A stretch of DNA of 64,000 nt from CAWAXW01 sp963786155 (GTDB taxonomy: Bacteria > Actinomycetota > CADDZG01 > WHSQ01): NCBI GenBank assembly GCA_963786155.1, contig CAWAXW010000006.1:1240001-1304000 (forward strand), in the 5' to 3' direction. The notes below the pieces were generated by a model. It saw only the letters and a list, made by a program, of their open reading frames with translations. It was not told the DNA's origin and made no database searches. Shown in pieces: positions 18,929 through 27,435 of the stretch (within the stretch, counting starts at the first letter, position 1; every line of letters begins with the position of its first letter). Made by a program: the position numbers and the translations under genes.

Positions 18929-20131
18929 TTGAGGTACGGCAGGTCGCCGGCTGTCGTCGCGCTATTCGGAGCACTGATACTCATCGCCGCCGCGTGCTCG
19001 GACGATGAAGGCGGGGCCGCCGACGACATCGCCGACGGGGACTGCACTTGGACCATCGGGACGATGGGTGCTCTCTCCGGAGACGCGGCGGCCCTCGGTA
19101 CTCCCATCGCACAAGGCGTCGAGTACGCGATCGACCAGGCGAACGAGGCCGGCTCGACGGCTTGCGAGCTCGTCTTAGTCAGCAAAGACACGGGGGGAGA
19201 CGCTGCGCGAGCCCCGAAGGTCGCAGAGGGATTGGTTGGGAACGACAACCTGGTGTTCTGCGCCTGCCCCTATTTCTCGGGGGAAGTGCTCGCCGCCGGG
19301 GCTCTGTTCGCCGATGCCGGGATCCCGCTGTCGGGCACGGGAACGGACGACGCGATCGGGGAGCAAGGCTTCCGGACCTGGTTCGGAGCGGTGTCGTCGG
19401 ACGACACCCAGGCCCAGGTCGCGGCCGATTACATCAGTGGTGCGCTCAAAGCCGAGAGGGTCGCCGTCGTCCACGACGGGCAGGACTACTCGAGCGGCTT
19501 CGCCGACGTCGTGCTCGCCGAGCTCGGCGCCGCGGCCGTGGGACCGTTCGTCCTCGATCTGGGGAGCGTGAGCTACGCCGGGGTAGTCGCCGAGGTCAAA
19601 GCGGCTAACCCGGACCTCGTTTACTACGGCGGTTACACGGCCGACGCCGGACCGCTTGCAAGGCAGCTCCGAGAGGCCGGCGTGACGGCTCAGTTCATGA
19701 GCGGTAGCGGTTCGAAGGACCCGTCCTTCGGTGAGCTGGCGGGGCCTGCGGCAGAAGGTGCTCTCGTCACTTGTCCCTGTGCCGACCCCCTCAAGATCGA
19801 AGCTGCCCAGGAGTTCGTCGACGGCATGAGGGCCGAGTTCGGCAAGGGAGCCCCGGGCACGCTCGCCACCGAGATTTTCGACGTCACGAGCTTCGTAATC
19901 GAGAAGCTCGCCCAGTACGAGGGCGAGCCCGGGGACATAGCGGCGGTGCGCGCTCACCTCGTGGCGGCTTTCCGAGACGAAGAGGGCCACGCGGGCTTGG
20001 CCCAGACCTACAGGTGGGGGGACTCGGGCGAGTTCGCCGGGGGGCCCCAGGACATCTGGATCTACGAGTGGAGCGACGCCCAGGGCCGCTTCGACTCCAT
20101 TGGTCCCGCAGCGGATCTGATCGGACAGTAG
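18929..20131 (+). CDS. Second LivJ-type substrate-binding lipoprotein
   Basis: 400 residues from TTG 18929, four bases after the previous stop. The signal ends in the lipobox IAAAC. The mature part is a type I binding fold: CTWTIGTMGALSGDAAALG, LVSKDTGGDAARAPKVAEGL, GTGTDDAIGEQGFRTWFGA and PDLVYYGGYTADAGPLARQL. Distinct in sequence from the binding protein at 12540, so the LivHMGF permease may serve two ligands. A CPC pair around residue 280 is unusual for the family. Confidence 0.82.
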   Translation: MRYGRSPAVVALFGALILIAAACSDDEGGAADDIADGDCTWTIGTMGALSGDAAALGTPIAQGVEYAIDQANEAGSTACELVLVSKDTGGDAARAPKVAEGLVGNDNLVFCACPYFSGEVLAAGALFADAGIPLSGTGTDDAIGEQGFRTWFGAVSSDDTQAQVAADYISGALKAERVAVVHDGQDYSSGFADVVLAELGAAAVGPFVLDLGSVSYAGVVAEVKAANPDLVYYGGYTADAGPLARQLREAGVTAQFMSGSGSKDPSFGELAGPAAEGALVTCPCADPLKIEAAQEFVDGMRAEFGKGAPGTLATEIFDVTSFVIEKLAQYEGEPGDIAAVRAHLVAAFRDEEGHAGLAQTYRWGDSGEFAGGPQDIWIYEWSDAQGRFDSIGPAADLIGQ

Positions 20132-20177
20132 AGTGCCGAATCACCGGTTCAGGCAGGCCGGTTCACAAGGAGGGAAC

Positions 20178-21068
20178 ATGAGTAAGAACAGGCGGCTGCT
20201 CACGCTCGTCGGGTTGCTATTGGCATTGATGGTCACCGTCGCCGCATGCGGCGAGGATGAAGAGCCCGACCTCGATACCGGTGGCGATGATGGACAGCAA
20301 GACACAGGTGGCGAGTTCACCACGATCAAAGAAGGCGTCCTCACCGTCGGCTCCGACATCCCTTACCCGCCGTTCGAATTCCAGGAGGACGGCACTCTTA
20401 CCGGTTTCGATGTGGACGTCGTGAGAGAGGTCGCGTCGCGGCTGGAGCTCGAGAACAGCGACGACGATTGGATCACAACCGACTTCGGAACGATCTTCCA
20501 GCAGCTGCAGGCGAACAACCGGTTCGATATCGTCGTAGCCGCCGTGACCGGGTACGCGCCCGAAGGATCTCCGGCATCGGAAACGGTGGCGGAGCGCACC
20601 GCCCTGATCGATTTCACAGTTCCCTACTACCCGTCGTTGCAGTCGCTTGCCGTGGACACGACCAAGTCGGACGTCACCTCGGTCGAAGAGTTGCCCGAGG
20701 GTGCACGGGTCGGCGTCCAAGCGGCTACGACCGGCGCCTTCTATGCACAGGAGAACCTCACCGGAGCAGAGCTGGTCGAGTTCAACAAAGCTCCGCAGAT
20801 GTACCAGCAGCTCCAAGCTGGTGGGGTCGATGCCGTGTTCAACGATCTGCCGGTATCGCTCGATGCCATCTCGAACTTCCCCAACCTGGAGGTCGTTCAG
20901 CAGGTGGAGACCGGCGAGGAGTACGCGATCGCGGTCAGCAAGGACAACACCGAGCTCAAGGACGCGATCGATGCAGCCCTGGAAGAGATGTTCGCCGATG
21001 GGACCTATGCCGAGATCTTCAAGAAGTACTTCCCGGAGCAGGAGCTTCCTAGCTACGCGACCGAGTAA
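20178..21068 (+). CDS. Polar amino acid ABC transporter, substrate-binding lipoprotein
   Basis: 296 residues from ATG 20178 with AAGGAGGG ribosome-binding site. Lipobox VAAC, acidic linker, then a type II binding fold of the SBP_bac_3 family: GVLTVGSDIPYPPFEFQEDGTLTGFDVDVVREVA, VEELPEGARVGVQAATTG and VFNDLPVSLDAI. First gene of a three-gene cassette with the permease and ATPase that follow. The exact amino acid (Glu, Gln, Arg or cystine) cannot be told from motifs. Confidence 0.88.
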   Translation: MSKNRRLLTLVGLLLALMVTVAACGEDEEPDLDTGGDDGQQDTGGEFTTIKEGVLTVGSDIPYPPFEFQEDGTLTGFDVDVVREVASRLELENSDDDWITTDFGTIFQQLQANNRFDIVVAAVTGYAPEGSPASETVAERTALIDFTVPYYPSLQSLAVDTTKSDVTSVEELPEGARVGVQAATTGAFYAQENLTGAELVEFNKAPQMYQQLQAGGVDAVFNDLPVSLDAISNFPNLEVVQQVETGEEYAIAVSKDNTELKDAIDAALEEMFADGTYAEIFKKYFPEQELPSYATE

Positions 21069-21077
21069 GCGAGCGCT

Positions 21078-22154
21078 TTGGCAGCAGTAGGAGTAGCTTC
21101 ACCGCCAAAGCGCGATCTCTCTTGGATCCGCAGTCAGAGCTCGCCGTTCTCGCTCGCCGTGCTCGGGCTCGGTGCCTTCGCTCTCGCCGCGACGTTCCTC
21201 GGATCGATCATCGTCTTGGCCATGCAGGGGTTCACTCCGGTTGAGGACCTGATCCGAGGCTTCAAGAGCAACGAGTTCACGGGCGTGAATATGACCGCAG
21301 TGATTTGCGGGATCGTTGCGATGGCCCTGGGTTGGGGCAGATATCGCGCGATGCCCACGAAGATCAGCCGGGAGCAGGCGATCGGTGGAGCGGTACTCGG
21401 CGCACAAGCAACCCTGTTCGGCGGCATGGCGCTGCTCTTCAGCGAAGGCAACGTCGAGATCTTTGCGATCAACTACATGGACTTCGAGGTGCTCGACGAC
21501 ACGTTCTCGGCTTTTGTGGGAGGAGCCAAGAACACCGTGATCCTCGCCCTTACGAGCGAGTTCTTCGGGATCATCCTCGGCCTGATCCTCGCCGTCTTCG
21601 CGATCTCCAAGAGGGCGGTGGTGAGGGCCCCCGCCCGTGTCTACATCAACTTCTTCCGGGGCACTCCCCTGGTGTGGCAGTTGATCTTCATCGGGGTGGC
21701 TCTACCGATCGGGCTCCAACGGCCGATCCCCACCTACACCGCAGGCATCATCGCGTTGAGCCTGAACGCGGGCGCATACGCCGCCGAGGTGTTCCGCGCC
21801 GGCATACAGTCCGTCGAGAGAGGTCAACTGGAGGCGGCGCGAAGTCTCGGGATGTCGTACATGCAGGCGATGCGTTATGCGGTTCTGCCCCTCGCGATCC
21901 GCCGGGTGATCCCGCCGTTGATGAACGAGTTCGTGATATTGATCAAGGACACCTCTCTGATCATCGTCCTGGGACTTACCGCAAGCCAGTTCGATCTGAT
22001 GTCGGTCGGCAACAACCGCCTCGAGAACACGTTCAACGCGACTTACCTCATAGGAACTGCCATCGGATACCTGGCGATCTCCCTTCCCGCGATCAGGATC
22101 GTAAACATCCTCGAGAAGAAGCTCCGTAGCGGTTTGGTAGGAGTCGGAGCTTGA
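21078..22154 (+). CDS. Polar amino acid ABC transporter permease, HisM/GlnP type
   Basis: 358 residues from TTG 21078. The C-terminal 220 residues are the HisM-type permease domain: [55 protein letters not shown] and the ATPase-contact EAA loop [23 protein letters not shown]. The first 140 residues add three membrane segments not found in short GlnP proteins. Follows the binding protein by nine bases. Confidence 0.88.
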   Translation: MAAVGVASPPKRDLSWIRSQSSPFSLAVLGLGAFALAATFLGSIIVLAMQGFTPVEDLIRGFKSNEFTGVNMTAVICGIVAMALGWGRYRAMPTKISREQAIGGAVLGAQATLFGGMALLFSEGNVEIFAINYMDFEVLDDTFSAFVGGAKNTVILALTSEFFGIILGLILAVFAISKRAVVRAPARVYINFFRGTPLVWQLIFIGVALPIGLQRPIPTYTAGIIALSLNAGAYAAEVFRAGIQSVERGQLEAARSLGMSYMQAMRYAVLPLAIRRVIPPLMNEFVILIKDTSLIIVLGLTASQFDLMSVGNNRLENTFNATYLIGTAIGYLAISLPAIRIVNILEKKLRSGLVGVGA

Positions 22155-22161
22155 CCGCACG

Positions 22162-22893
22162 ATGAGTCATCTGGTCCGTCTCGAAGGTATCCACAAGTGG
22201 TTCGGCAACAACCATGTCCTCAAGGGCATCGACCTCGACATCGATTCCGAGCAAGTGGTCGTCGTCATCGGGCCTTCGGGCTCGGGGAAGTCGACCCTTC
22301 TCCGTTGCATCAACATCTTGGAGGAACCAACTGAAGGGAAGGTCTTCTTCCAAGACCAGGAGATCACCGACATCCGGACCAATCTCAACAAGGTGAGGAC
22401 GGATATCGGGATCGTCTTCCAGGCCTACAACCTGTTCCCCTCTAAGACCGCTATCGGGAACATCATGCTTGCGCTCCGCAAGGTCTTGAAGGTCGATGAG
22501 GACGAAGCCGAGGAACGTGCTCGCCAGGAGCTGAAACATGTCGGCCTGGCGGAGAAGGCGGACTCCTACCCCTCTCAACTCTCGGGAGGCCAACAACAGC
22601 GGGTCGCCATCGCGCGAGCGCTCGCCATGAGGCCCAAGTTGATGCTCTTCGACGAGGTGACCTCTGCCCTCGACCCCGAGTTGGTGAAGGAGGTACTCGA
22701 CACAATGAGGCGCCTCGCCGACGAGGGCATGACGATGATGGTCGTCACCCACGAGATGGGCTTCGCTCGAGAGGTAGGAACCCGTCTGTTATTTATGGAC
22801 GAGGGCCGGATCGTCGAGGACGGTAACCCTCGTTCCATCTTCAGCAATCCTCAGGACGCTAGGACCAAAGACTTCCTCTCGCACGTCCTATAG
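22162..22893 (+). CDS. Polar amino acid ABC transporter ATP-binding protein, GlnQ type
   Basis: 243 residues. Walker [16 protein letters not shown], signature [16 protein letters not shown], Walker [16 protein letters not shown] and switch VVTHEMGFA are intact. LRCIN after Walker A and [12 protein letters not shown] are typical of GlnQ/HisP proteins. Its last codons overlap the 3' end of the opposite-strand DUF554 gene. Confidence 0.92.
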   Translation: MSHLVRLEGIHKWFGNNHVLKGIDLDIDSEQVVVVIGPSGSGKSTLLRCINILEEPTEGKVFFQDQEITDIRTNLNKVRTDIGIVFQAYNLFPSKTAIGNIMLALRKVLKVDEDEAEERARQELKHVGLAEKADSYPSQLSGGQQQRVAIARALAMRPKLMLFDEVTSALDPELVKEVLDTMRRLADEGMTMMVVTHEMGFAREVGTRLLFMDEGRIVEDGNPRSIFSNPQDARTKDFLSHVL

Positions 22894-23666
22894 GAATATC
22901 TCGGCGTAGATGCCGCCGATGAGGGGGCCGATGATGACGGCCGGCAGGAGATTGACGATCCTTACTCGCGCGATCTCGAGCAGGCGGAGGCCGATCGCGA
23001 GTATGAGCAGGCTGCCGACGGCGCCGAGCATCGCGAGAACCTCGGTAGTCATGATCGGCTCGACCAGCGCGGCCGGCGAGGGTCAGCCCCCCTTGATAGA
23101 CCGCGAGGGTGATCAAGGATGCGAGCACTCCCCATCCGTAGACGGACGCGAAACCGATCGCGGCGACTCCGTCCAAGGCGGCCTTGATCGAGAGGAGCCG
23201 GACGCTGATGCCCAGGCCGTCTTCGATCGCGCCGAGGATCGTCAGCGGGCCGATGCAGAACACGGTCGAGGCGATCACGAAGCCTTCGACGAAGGAGGAC
23301 TGCCCTTCGTCCGCCAGGCCCTCGTCCTTCACGCCGAATCGCTTGCGCAGTCGTTCACCCGCGCTCTCTAGCCGGTTTTCGAGCCGCCACCACTCGCCCA
23401 AGACGCCCCCGACTGAGATGGCGATGATCAACATGACGAAACGACGCAGACCGGCGTCGTCGTCAGTGAGCGGGTCGAGCCCTGTGACCGCGACCGCGAT
23501 GGTGACCAGACCCAGGCCGTGAAGGATCGTTTGTCTCATCTGGTCGGGGAGGCGATGTCCTGCGAACACGCCAAGGAGGCCGCCGCCGGCTACGGCCAGC
23601 ATGTTCACGAGCGTTCCCAGACCCCGCACTTTTTGCTGGGGGAACCTCGCCGGCAAGCCGGCTCAC
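22888..23666 (-). CDS. DUF554 family membrane protein (frameshifts)
   Basis: Multipass membrane protein of the DUF554 (YdfK-like) family, recognised by [45 protein letters not shown] and [23 protein letters not shown]. An extra base near 23079 hides the end, which reads [20 protein letters not shown]. The start needs a second correction: removing one C from the run at 23638-23642 lets it begin at GTG 23666 as [19 protein letters not shown], inside the repeat described below. Without that correction GTG 23629 is the start. About 258 residues. Function of the family is unknown. Confidence 0.75.
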
Positions 23667-23694
23667 TGGTTCCCCCCTCCCCCCTCCTATTTCC
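23638..23694 (-). repeat. Copy A of hairpin-forming start-codon repeat
   Basis: On the minus strand: a purine-rich lead (AGGAGGGG type), a G-run plus GAACC, AGTGA, an inner stem GCCGGC-TT-GCCGGC, then GA and GGTTCCCCC. The outer arms GGGGAACC/GGTTCCCC and the inner arms can pair, leaving the GTG of AGTGA in the internal loop. It is nearly identical over about 38 bases to the copy at 58819-58866. Here it lies at the beginning of the DUF554 gene. Confidence 0.8.
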
Positions 23695-23714
23695 TCCGAA
23701 GTAGCATCCCGACG

Positions 23715-24650
23715 ATGGACACCGAGCTGAAGACCACAGCCGCCGGTGTTGCTGCGGCGGAGGCGGCAAAGCTAAACGAACTGGGCGAGGTCGCGATCGA
23801 CGACGTGATGGCGATCATGGACGCGCCGGCCCCCGACTACCGCGACCTCTATTACAGGTGGGAGCGCCAACAGTGGGAGGCGGGCGCGATCGATTTCTCC
23901 GAGGATCGCCGGCAGTGGGACGAGGAACTGAGCCCGGAACTGAAGAGGTCGTTCCTCTGGGGCCTGGCTTCGTTCTACATCGGCGAGCAGCAAGTGACCG
24001 AGACGATCGTCCCGTTCGTCGATGCGGCGCCCCACGAAGAGCAGCAGGTCTTTCTGTCTACCCAGTTGGTGGACGAGGCCCGGCACACGGTCTTCTTCGA
24101 CCGCTTCTATAGCGAGGCACTCGATGAGCAAGGCCACGACATGCAGTCGAGGCTCGAGGGACAAGCGGGCCGGCTCAACTCGGGTTTTCGTACCTTGCTT
24201 CTCGAGATGCTCCCGGAGGCCGCAGATCGCATCCGCCGGGGTCCAGGAGATCTCGACAGGCTTGTGGAAGGCGTAACGCTGTACCACATCCTCATCGAAG
24301 CCACCCTGGCTCTCACGGGGATGCGCTACCTGCTCAACTTCACTCGCGCCGAAGGGCTCTTCCCCGGCTTCCGTCAAGGTTTCACTGCGGTCGCGCGGGA
24401 CGAGTCCCGACATGTCGGCTTCGGCGTGAGGTTCCTCAAGGAGATGGTCACCAAAGACGGGCACTATGGGGACGTCGTGAAGGCGAAGTTGATGGACGCC
24501 CTGCCGGTGTCGTTGTCCGTTATCGAGCCTCCCGAGGGAGATGCGAGCTACTTCGACCCGCTGCCGTATGGACCCACCGAGCTGACCGCGTTCGCGATGA
24601 ACTCGCTGGATAAGAGGCTGAGGGTGATCGGCGTGGACCTCGGCAGCTAA
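23715..24650 (+). CDS. R2-like ligand-binding oxidase (R2lox) / NrdB-like di-metal protein
   Basis: 311 residues from ATG 23715. Ferritin-like four-helix protein with six metal ligands: Glu91, Glu121 and His124 (DEARH), Glu195, Glu230 and His233 (DESRH). Val94 (EQQV) and Tyr190 (YHILIE) sit at the spacings of the Val and Tyr that form the ether cross-link in R2lox proteins such as Rv0233. This favours a Mn/Fe oxidase over a ribonucleotide reductase subunit. No large NrdA subunit is nearby. Start follows the copy A repeat. Physiological substrate unknown for the family. Confidence 0.8.
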   Translation: MDTELKTTAAGVAAAEAAKLNELGEVAIDDVMAIMDAPAPDYRDLYYRWERQQWEAGAIDFSEDRRQWDEELSPELKRSFLWGLASFYIGEQQVTETIVPFVDAAPHEEQQVFLSTQLVDEARHTVFFDRFYSEALDEQGHDMQSRLEGQAGRLNSGFRTLLLEMLPEAADRIRRGPGDLDRLVEGVTLYHILIEATLALTGMRYLLNFTRAEGLFPGFRQGFTAVARDESRHVGFGVRFLKEMVTKDGHYGDVVKAKLMDALPVSLSVIEPPEGDASYFDPLPYGPTELTAFAMNSLDKRLRVIGVDLGS

Positions 24651-24666
24651 GCCAGCCCTACGGGCT

Positions 24667-25350
24667 CTGAACGAGGAGATCACTAGTTGTCGCGCCTGCC
24701 CTCGCCTGGTCGAGTGGCGCGAGAAGGTCGCGCGCGAGAAGCGAGCCTCGTTCGCCGACCAGGAGTATTGGGGCAGACCCGTCCCCGGCTTCGGCGACCC
24801 CAAGTCGTCGCTGTTGATCGTCGGCCTCGCTCCGGCCGCGCACGGAGGTAACCGCACGGGACGGGTCTTCACGGGTGATCGCTCCGGCGACTGGCTCTTC
24901 GCGTCGATGTACCGAACGGGCTGGGCCAATCAACCGGTCTCGCTCCACCTGGGAGACGGCCTGGAACTGATCGGTGCGTACGTGGCCGCGGCGGTCCGGT
25001 GTGCCCCTCCCGCAAACAAGCCGACTCCGCAGGAGCGTGACACCTGTCGTCCCTACCTGTTGCGAGAGCTGGAGTTACTCAAGACCTTGCGCGTCGTCAT
25101 CGCTTTGGGCTCATTCGCCTGGAGCGCTTTCCTCCAGACTCACGCAGCGGTGACCGGAGAACGAGTTAGACCGGCCCCAAGATTCGGCCACCTCGCCGAG
25201 GCCGACCTGGGCCGTTACCTGTTGCTGGGCTCCTATCACCCAAGCCAACAGAACACCTTCACCGGCAAACTGACGGAGGAGATGCTGGATGCGGTTTTCG
25301 ATCGTGCCCGAGCGCTCGCTCAGCCGACGACCAGGACCGCGACCGAGTAG
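24667..25350 (+). CDS. Uracil-DNA glycosylase family 5 (UDGb)
   Basis: Iron-sulfur DNA glycosylase removing uracil and other deaminated bases. Cys of SCRACPRL and the pair in VRCAPP...DTCRPYL are cluster ligands. Active-site motifs are GLAPAAHGGNRTGRVFTGDRSGDWLF and GSYHPSQQNTFTGKLT, typical of family 5. The frame is open back to 24628 and homologous from LNEEITSC, yet no ATG/GTG/TTG occurs before 24814. I place the start near CTG 24667; a small indel upstream may hide the real start. Its 3' end overlaps azlD on the other strand. Confidence 0.82.
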   Translation: MNEEITSCRACPRLVEWREKVAREKRASFADQEYWGRPVPGFGDPKSSLLIVGLAPAAHGGNRTGRVFTGDRSGDWLFASMYRTGWANQPVSLHLGDGLELIGAYVAAAVRCAPPANKPTPQERDTCRPYLLRELELLKTLRVVIALGSFAWSAFLQTHAAVTGERVRPAPRFGHLAEADLGRYLLLGSYHPSQQNTFTGKLTEEMLDAVFDRARALAQPTTRTATE

Positions 25351-25613
25351 CCGGCGAGCCCGCCGACTAGCACCCACAACAGGGAACGCGTGGGAGTGAG
25401 GAGCAAGGCCCCCGCGGCCGCAAACAGCGTCTCGGGCGGGGCGAGCTCACCGTCGGGCACCATCGCTATAGCGGCGAGCGATGCGAAGAGTGGGGCCGGG
25501 ATGCGATCGAGCAAAGACCTGAGCCGCGGTGATGGATCGGGCATGAACACGAGCGCGAGCGCACGACTCGCGAACGTAAGCAAGGCGATGGTGATGATGA
25601 GGCCCAGGCTCAC
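25320..25613 (-). CDS. azlD: Branched-chain amino acid exporter small subunit AzlD
   Basis: 97 residues, three to four membrane segments, with LLTFASRALALVF, RIPAPLFASLAAIAMVPDGEL and LLLTPTRSLLWVLVGG. The AzlD family works with AzlC to export branched-chain amino acids or analogues. Start overlaps the azlC stop by four bases. The 3' end overlaps the UDGb gene by 31 bases tail to tail. Confidence 0.85.
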   Translation of the reverse strand: MSLGLIITIALLTFASRALALVFMPDPSPRLRSLLDRIPAPLFASLAAIAMVPDGELAPPETLFAAAGALLLTPTRSLLWVLVGGLAGYSVAVLVVG

Positions 25614-26251
25614 TCAGTCCTCCCCGGTAGCGCCACCAAGATCGCGACGAGCACGGCGATCAGCGCCCGTCCCCCAGGCCAGGCGAGGGATGCGCCCGCG
25701 GCGAGGAATGCCGCTACGACTGCACGCACGAGCAGTGAGCGCGAGGTGCACGACAGGGCGGTGAGGCCGATGAATAGAGCGGGGAACACCGCCGCCGCGG
25801 CGGACCGGATCCCCTCGACGGAGGCTCCGAACAACCCCAAGGCGGTGCCGATCTGCCACGAGACGTAGAACGTGATCCCGGCGGTCAGGAGGGTTCGCGC
25901 CGCGTCGGCCCCGGGGGCGAGGGCTAAGCCGGCGGACTCGTCGACCATGAACCAGGCAAGACCTGCACGCTTGGCCGGGCTCGCGTCGATGCGCGTGCGC
26001 AACACCGCTCCGAGCACTAGGTTCCGGACGTTCAGCATGAGAGAGCCGGCGAGCACCGCGCCGGGACCGGCTCCCGCAGCCAGCAACCCGACGATCGTGA
26101 ACTGGACCGCCCCCGAGAAGATGAGGAGAGAGCTCAGTACGGTTGCCTGGGCCCCCATGATGGGGCGCGCGAGGCTCCCGTAGATCACCCCGAACACGAA
26201 GATCGCTATCGCCAGGGGAACAGCGGCCAAAAGGGTAGATCGTTGTTCCAC
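25610..26251 (-). CDS. azlC: Branched-chain amino acid exporter large subunit AzlC
   Basis: 213 residues with six to seven membrane segments. AzlC motifs are AIFVFGVIYGSLARPIMGAQATVLSSLLIFSGAVQF, LAGSLMLNVRNLVLGAVL and AWFMVDESAGLA. It starts three bases after the E1 alpha stop and overlaps azlD, so E1 alpha, azlC and azlD form one transcription unit, joining branched-chain keto acid breakdown with export. Confidence 0.88.
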   Translation of the reverse strand: MEQRSTLLAAVPLAIAIFVFGVIYGSLARPIMGAQATVLSSLLIFSGAVQFTIVGLLAAGAGPGAVLAGSLMLNVRNLVLGAVLRTRIDASPAKRAGLAWFMVDESAGLALAPGADAARTLLTAGITFYVSWQIGTALGLFGASVEGIRSAAAAVFPALFIGLTALSCTSRSLLVRAVVAAFLAAGASLAWPGGRALIAVLVAILVALPGRTE

Positions 26252-26254
26252 GGA

Positions 26255-27271
26255 CTAAGAAGACCCGACCTCGTCGAGTGCATCCTGAAGCGTCCAGGGC
26301 AGTTCGCCCGCGTACGTCGTTTCGAACATGACCGAAGGCGGAGGTTCGACCGCCTCGTCCATCTCTCGGACGGCTCGATCGACGTCTTCCTTGGCCTCCG
26401 CGTGGATCTCGCGCTCGGCCTCGGCCGACAATTCGCCTCGGGCTCGGAGCGCTGCCGCCAGGCGCTCTATCGGTTCGCGCGGCTTCCAGTTGCGCTCGAC
26501 CTCGGCCTGGTCGCGATAGAGCGAGGGGTCGTCTGCCGTCGCGTGAGGTCCTATCCGGTATGTCGCGGCCTCGATGAGCGTCGGGCCGTCTCCCGCGCGC
26601 GCCCGGTCGAGCGCTCTCCTGGTCGCCTTCCAACATGCGATCGCGTCGAACCCATCGATCTCTTCCGAGGGCATCCCGTAAGCCGCGGCCTTTTCGGCGA
26701 CCGTCTTCGTAGCGGTCTGTCGCTCGAAAGGAGTCGAGATCGCCCAGCGATTGTTCGTGCAGAAGAAGATCGTAGGAGCCTTGAAGACGGCGGCGAAGTT
26801 CATCGCCTCGTGGAAATCGCCTTCTGATGTTGCGCCGTCTCCGAACCAGGCGATCGCGCATACTGGGTCGCCCTTCAGCCTCGCGGCCCAACCCAAACCG
26901 ACGGCGTGGGGGAGATGTGTCCCGATCGGGATCGAGATCGGAGCACATCGATGTTCGCGCGGGTTGTAGAAGCCTTCGACTCCACCGATGCCGCGTCGGT
27001 ACTTGAGGATCGTTGAGGGAGCGACGCCGCGCAGTATCGGCAGAGCTTGCTGGCGGTAAGAGGGGAAGAGCCAGTCCCGCTCGTTGCAGGCAAGCAGAGT
27101 GCCGACCTGTGTTGCCTCCTCGCCCCAGGAAGACGGGTAGTTACCGATGCGCCCCTGTCGCTGGAGCGAAACGGCGCGTTCGTCGAACGTCCTGATGAGG
27201 ACCATGCCCCGGAGGATCTCGATCAGCGTGGAGCCGTCGACGTCGGTCTGCACGCCGCGACCTTGCCACAA
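26255..27271 (-). CDS. 2-oxoacid dehydrogenase E1 component, alpha subunit
   Basis: 338 residues from TTG 27271 (GTG 27253 also possible). The thiamine diphosphate motif is GDGATSEGDFHEAMNFAAVF ending in CTNN. The phosphorylation-loop region reads TYRIGPHATADDPSLYR, as in branched-chain 2-oxoacid (BkdA-type) E1 alpha. SSWGEEATQVG and GTHLPHAVGLGWA are also family motifs. No E1 beta, E2 or E3 gene is adjacent, which is unusual. The operon neighbour azlCD fits a branched-chain substrate. The 164-base gap to gltB shows no gene. Confidence 0.85.
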   Translation of the reverse strand: MWQGRGVQTDVDGSTLIEILRGMVLIRTFDERAVSLQRQGRIGNYPSSWGEEATQVGTLLACNERDWLFPSYRQQALPILRGVAPSTILKYRRGIGGVEGFYNPREHRCAPISIPIGTHLPHAVGLGWAARLKGDPVCAIAWFGDGATSEGDFHEAMNFAAVFKAPTIFFCTNNRWAISTPFERQTATKTVAEKAAAYGMPSEEIDGFDAIACWKATRRALDRARAGDGPTLIEAATYRIGPHATADDPSLYRDQAEVERNWKPREPIERLAAALRARGELSAEAEREIHAEAKEDVDRAVREMDEAVEPPPSVMFETTYAGELPWTLQDALDEVGSS

Positions 27272-27435
27272 GTAGTGCCTCGGCAGGTGACGTTTGCGTG
27301 TTCTGGCGAGTGAAAAGCAAGCGTCGCAAGGCCGCAGGGAGCGTGCGCACTGGAAGTGCGTGCGCGACTGAGAACGCCGCGAGGCGCCGTCTTTTCGCCG
27401 TCAGAACACCCCTCAATGTTGCCTGTCGAGGCACC

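Noticed and set aside
27272..27435. Small reading frames in the gap between gltB and the E1 alpha gene
   Set aside because: They lack start signals and codon pattern; no gene supported.
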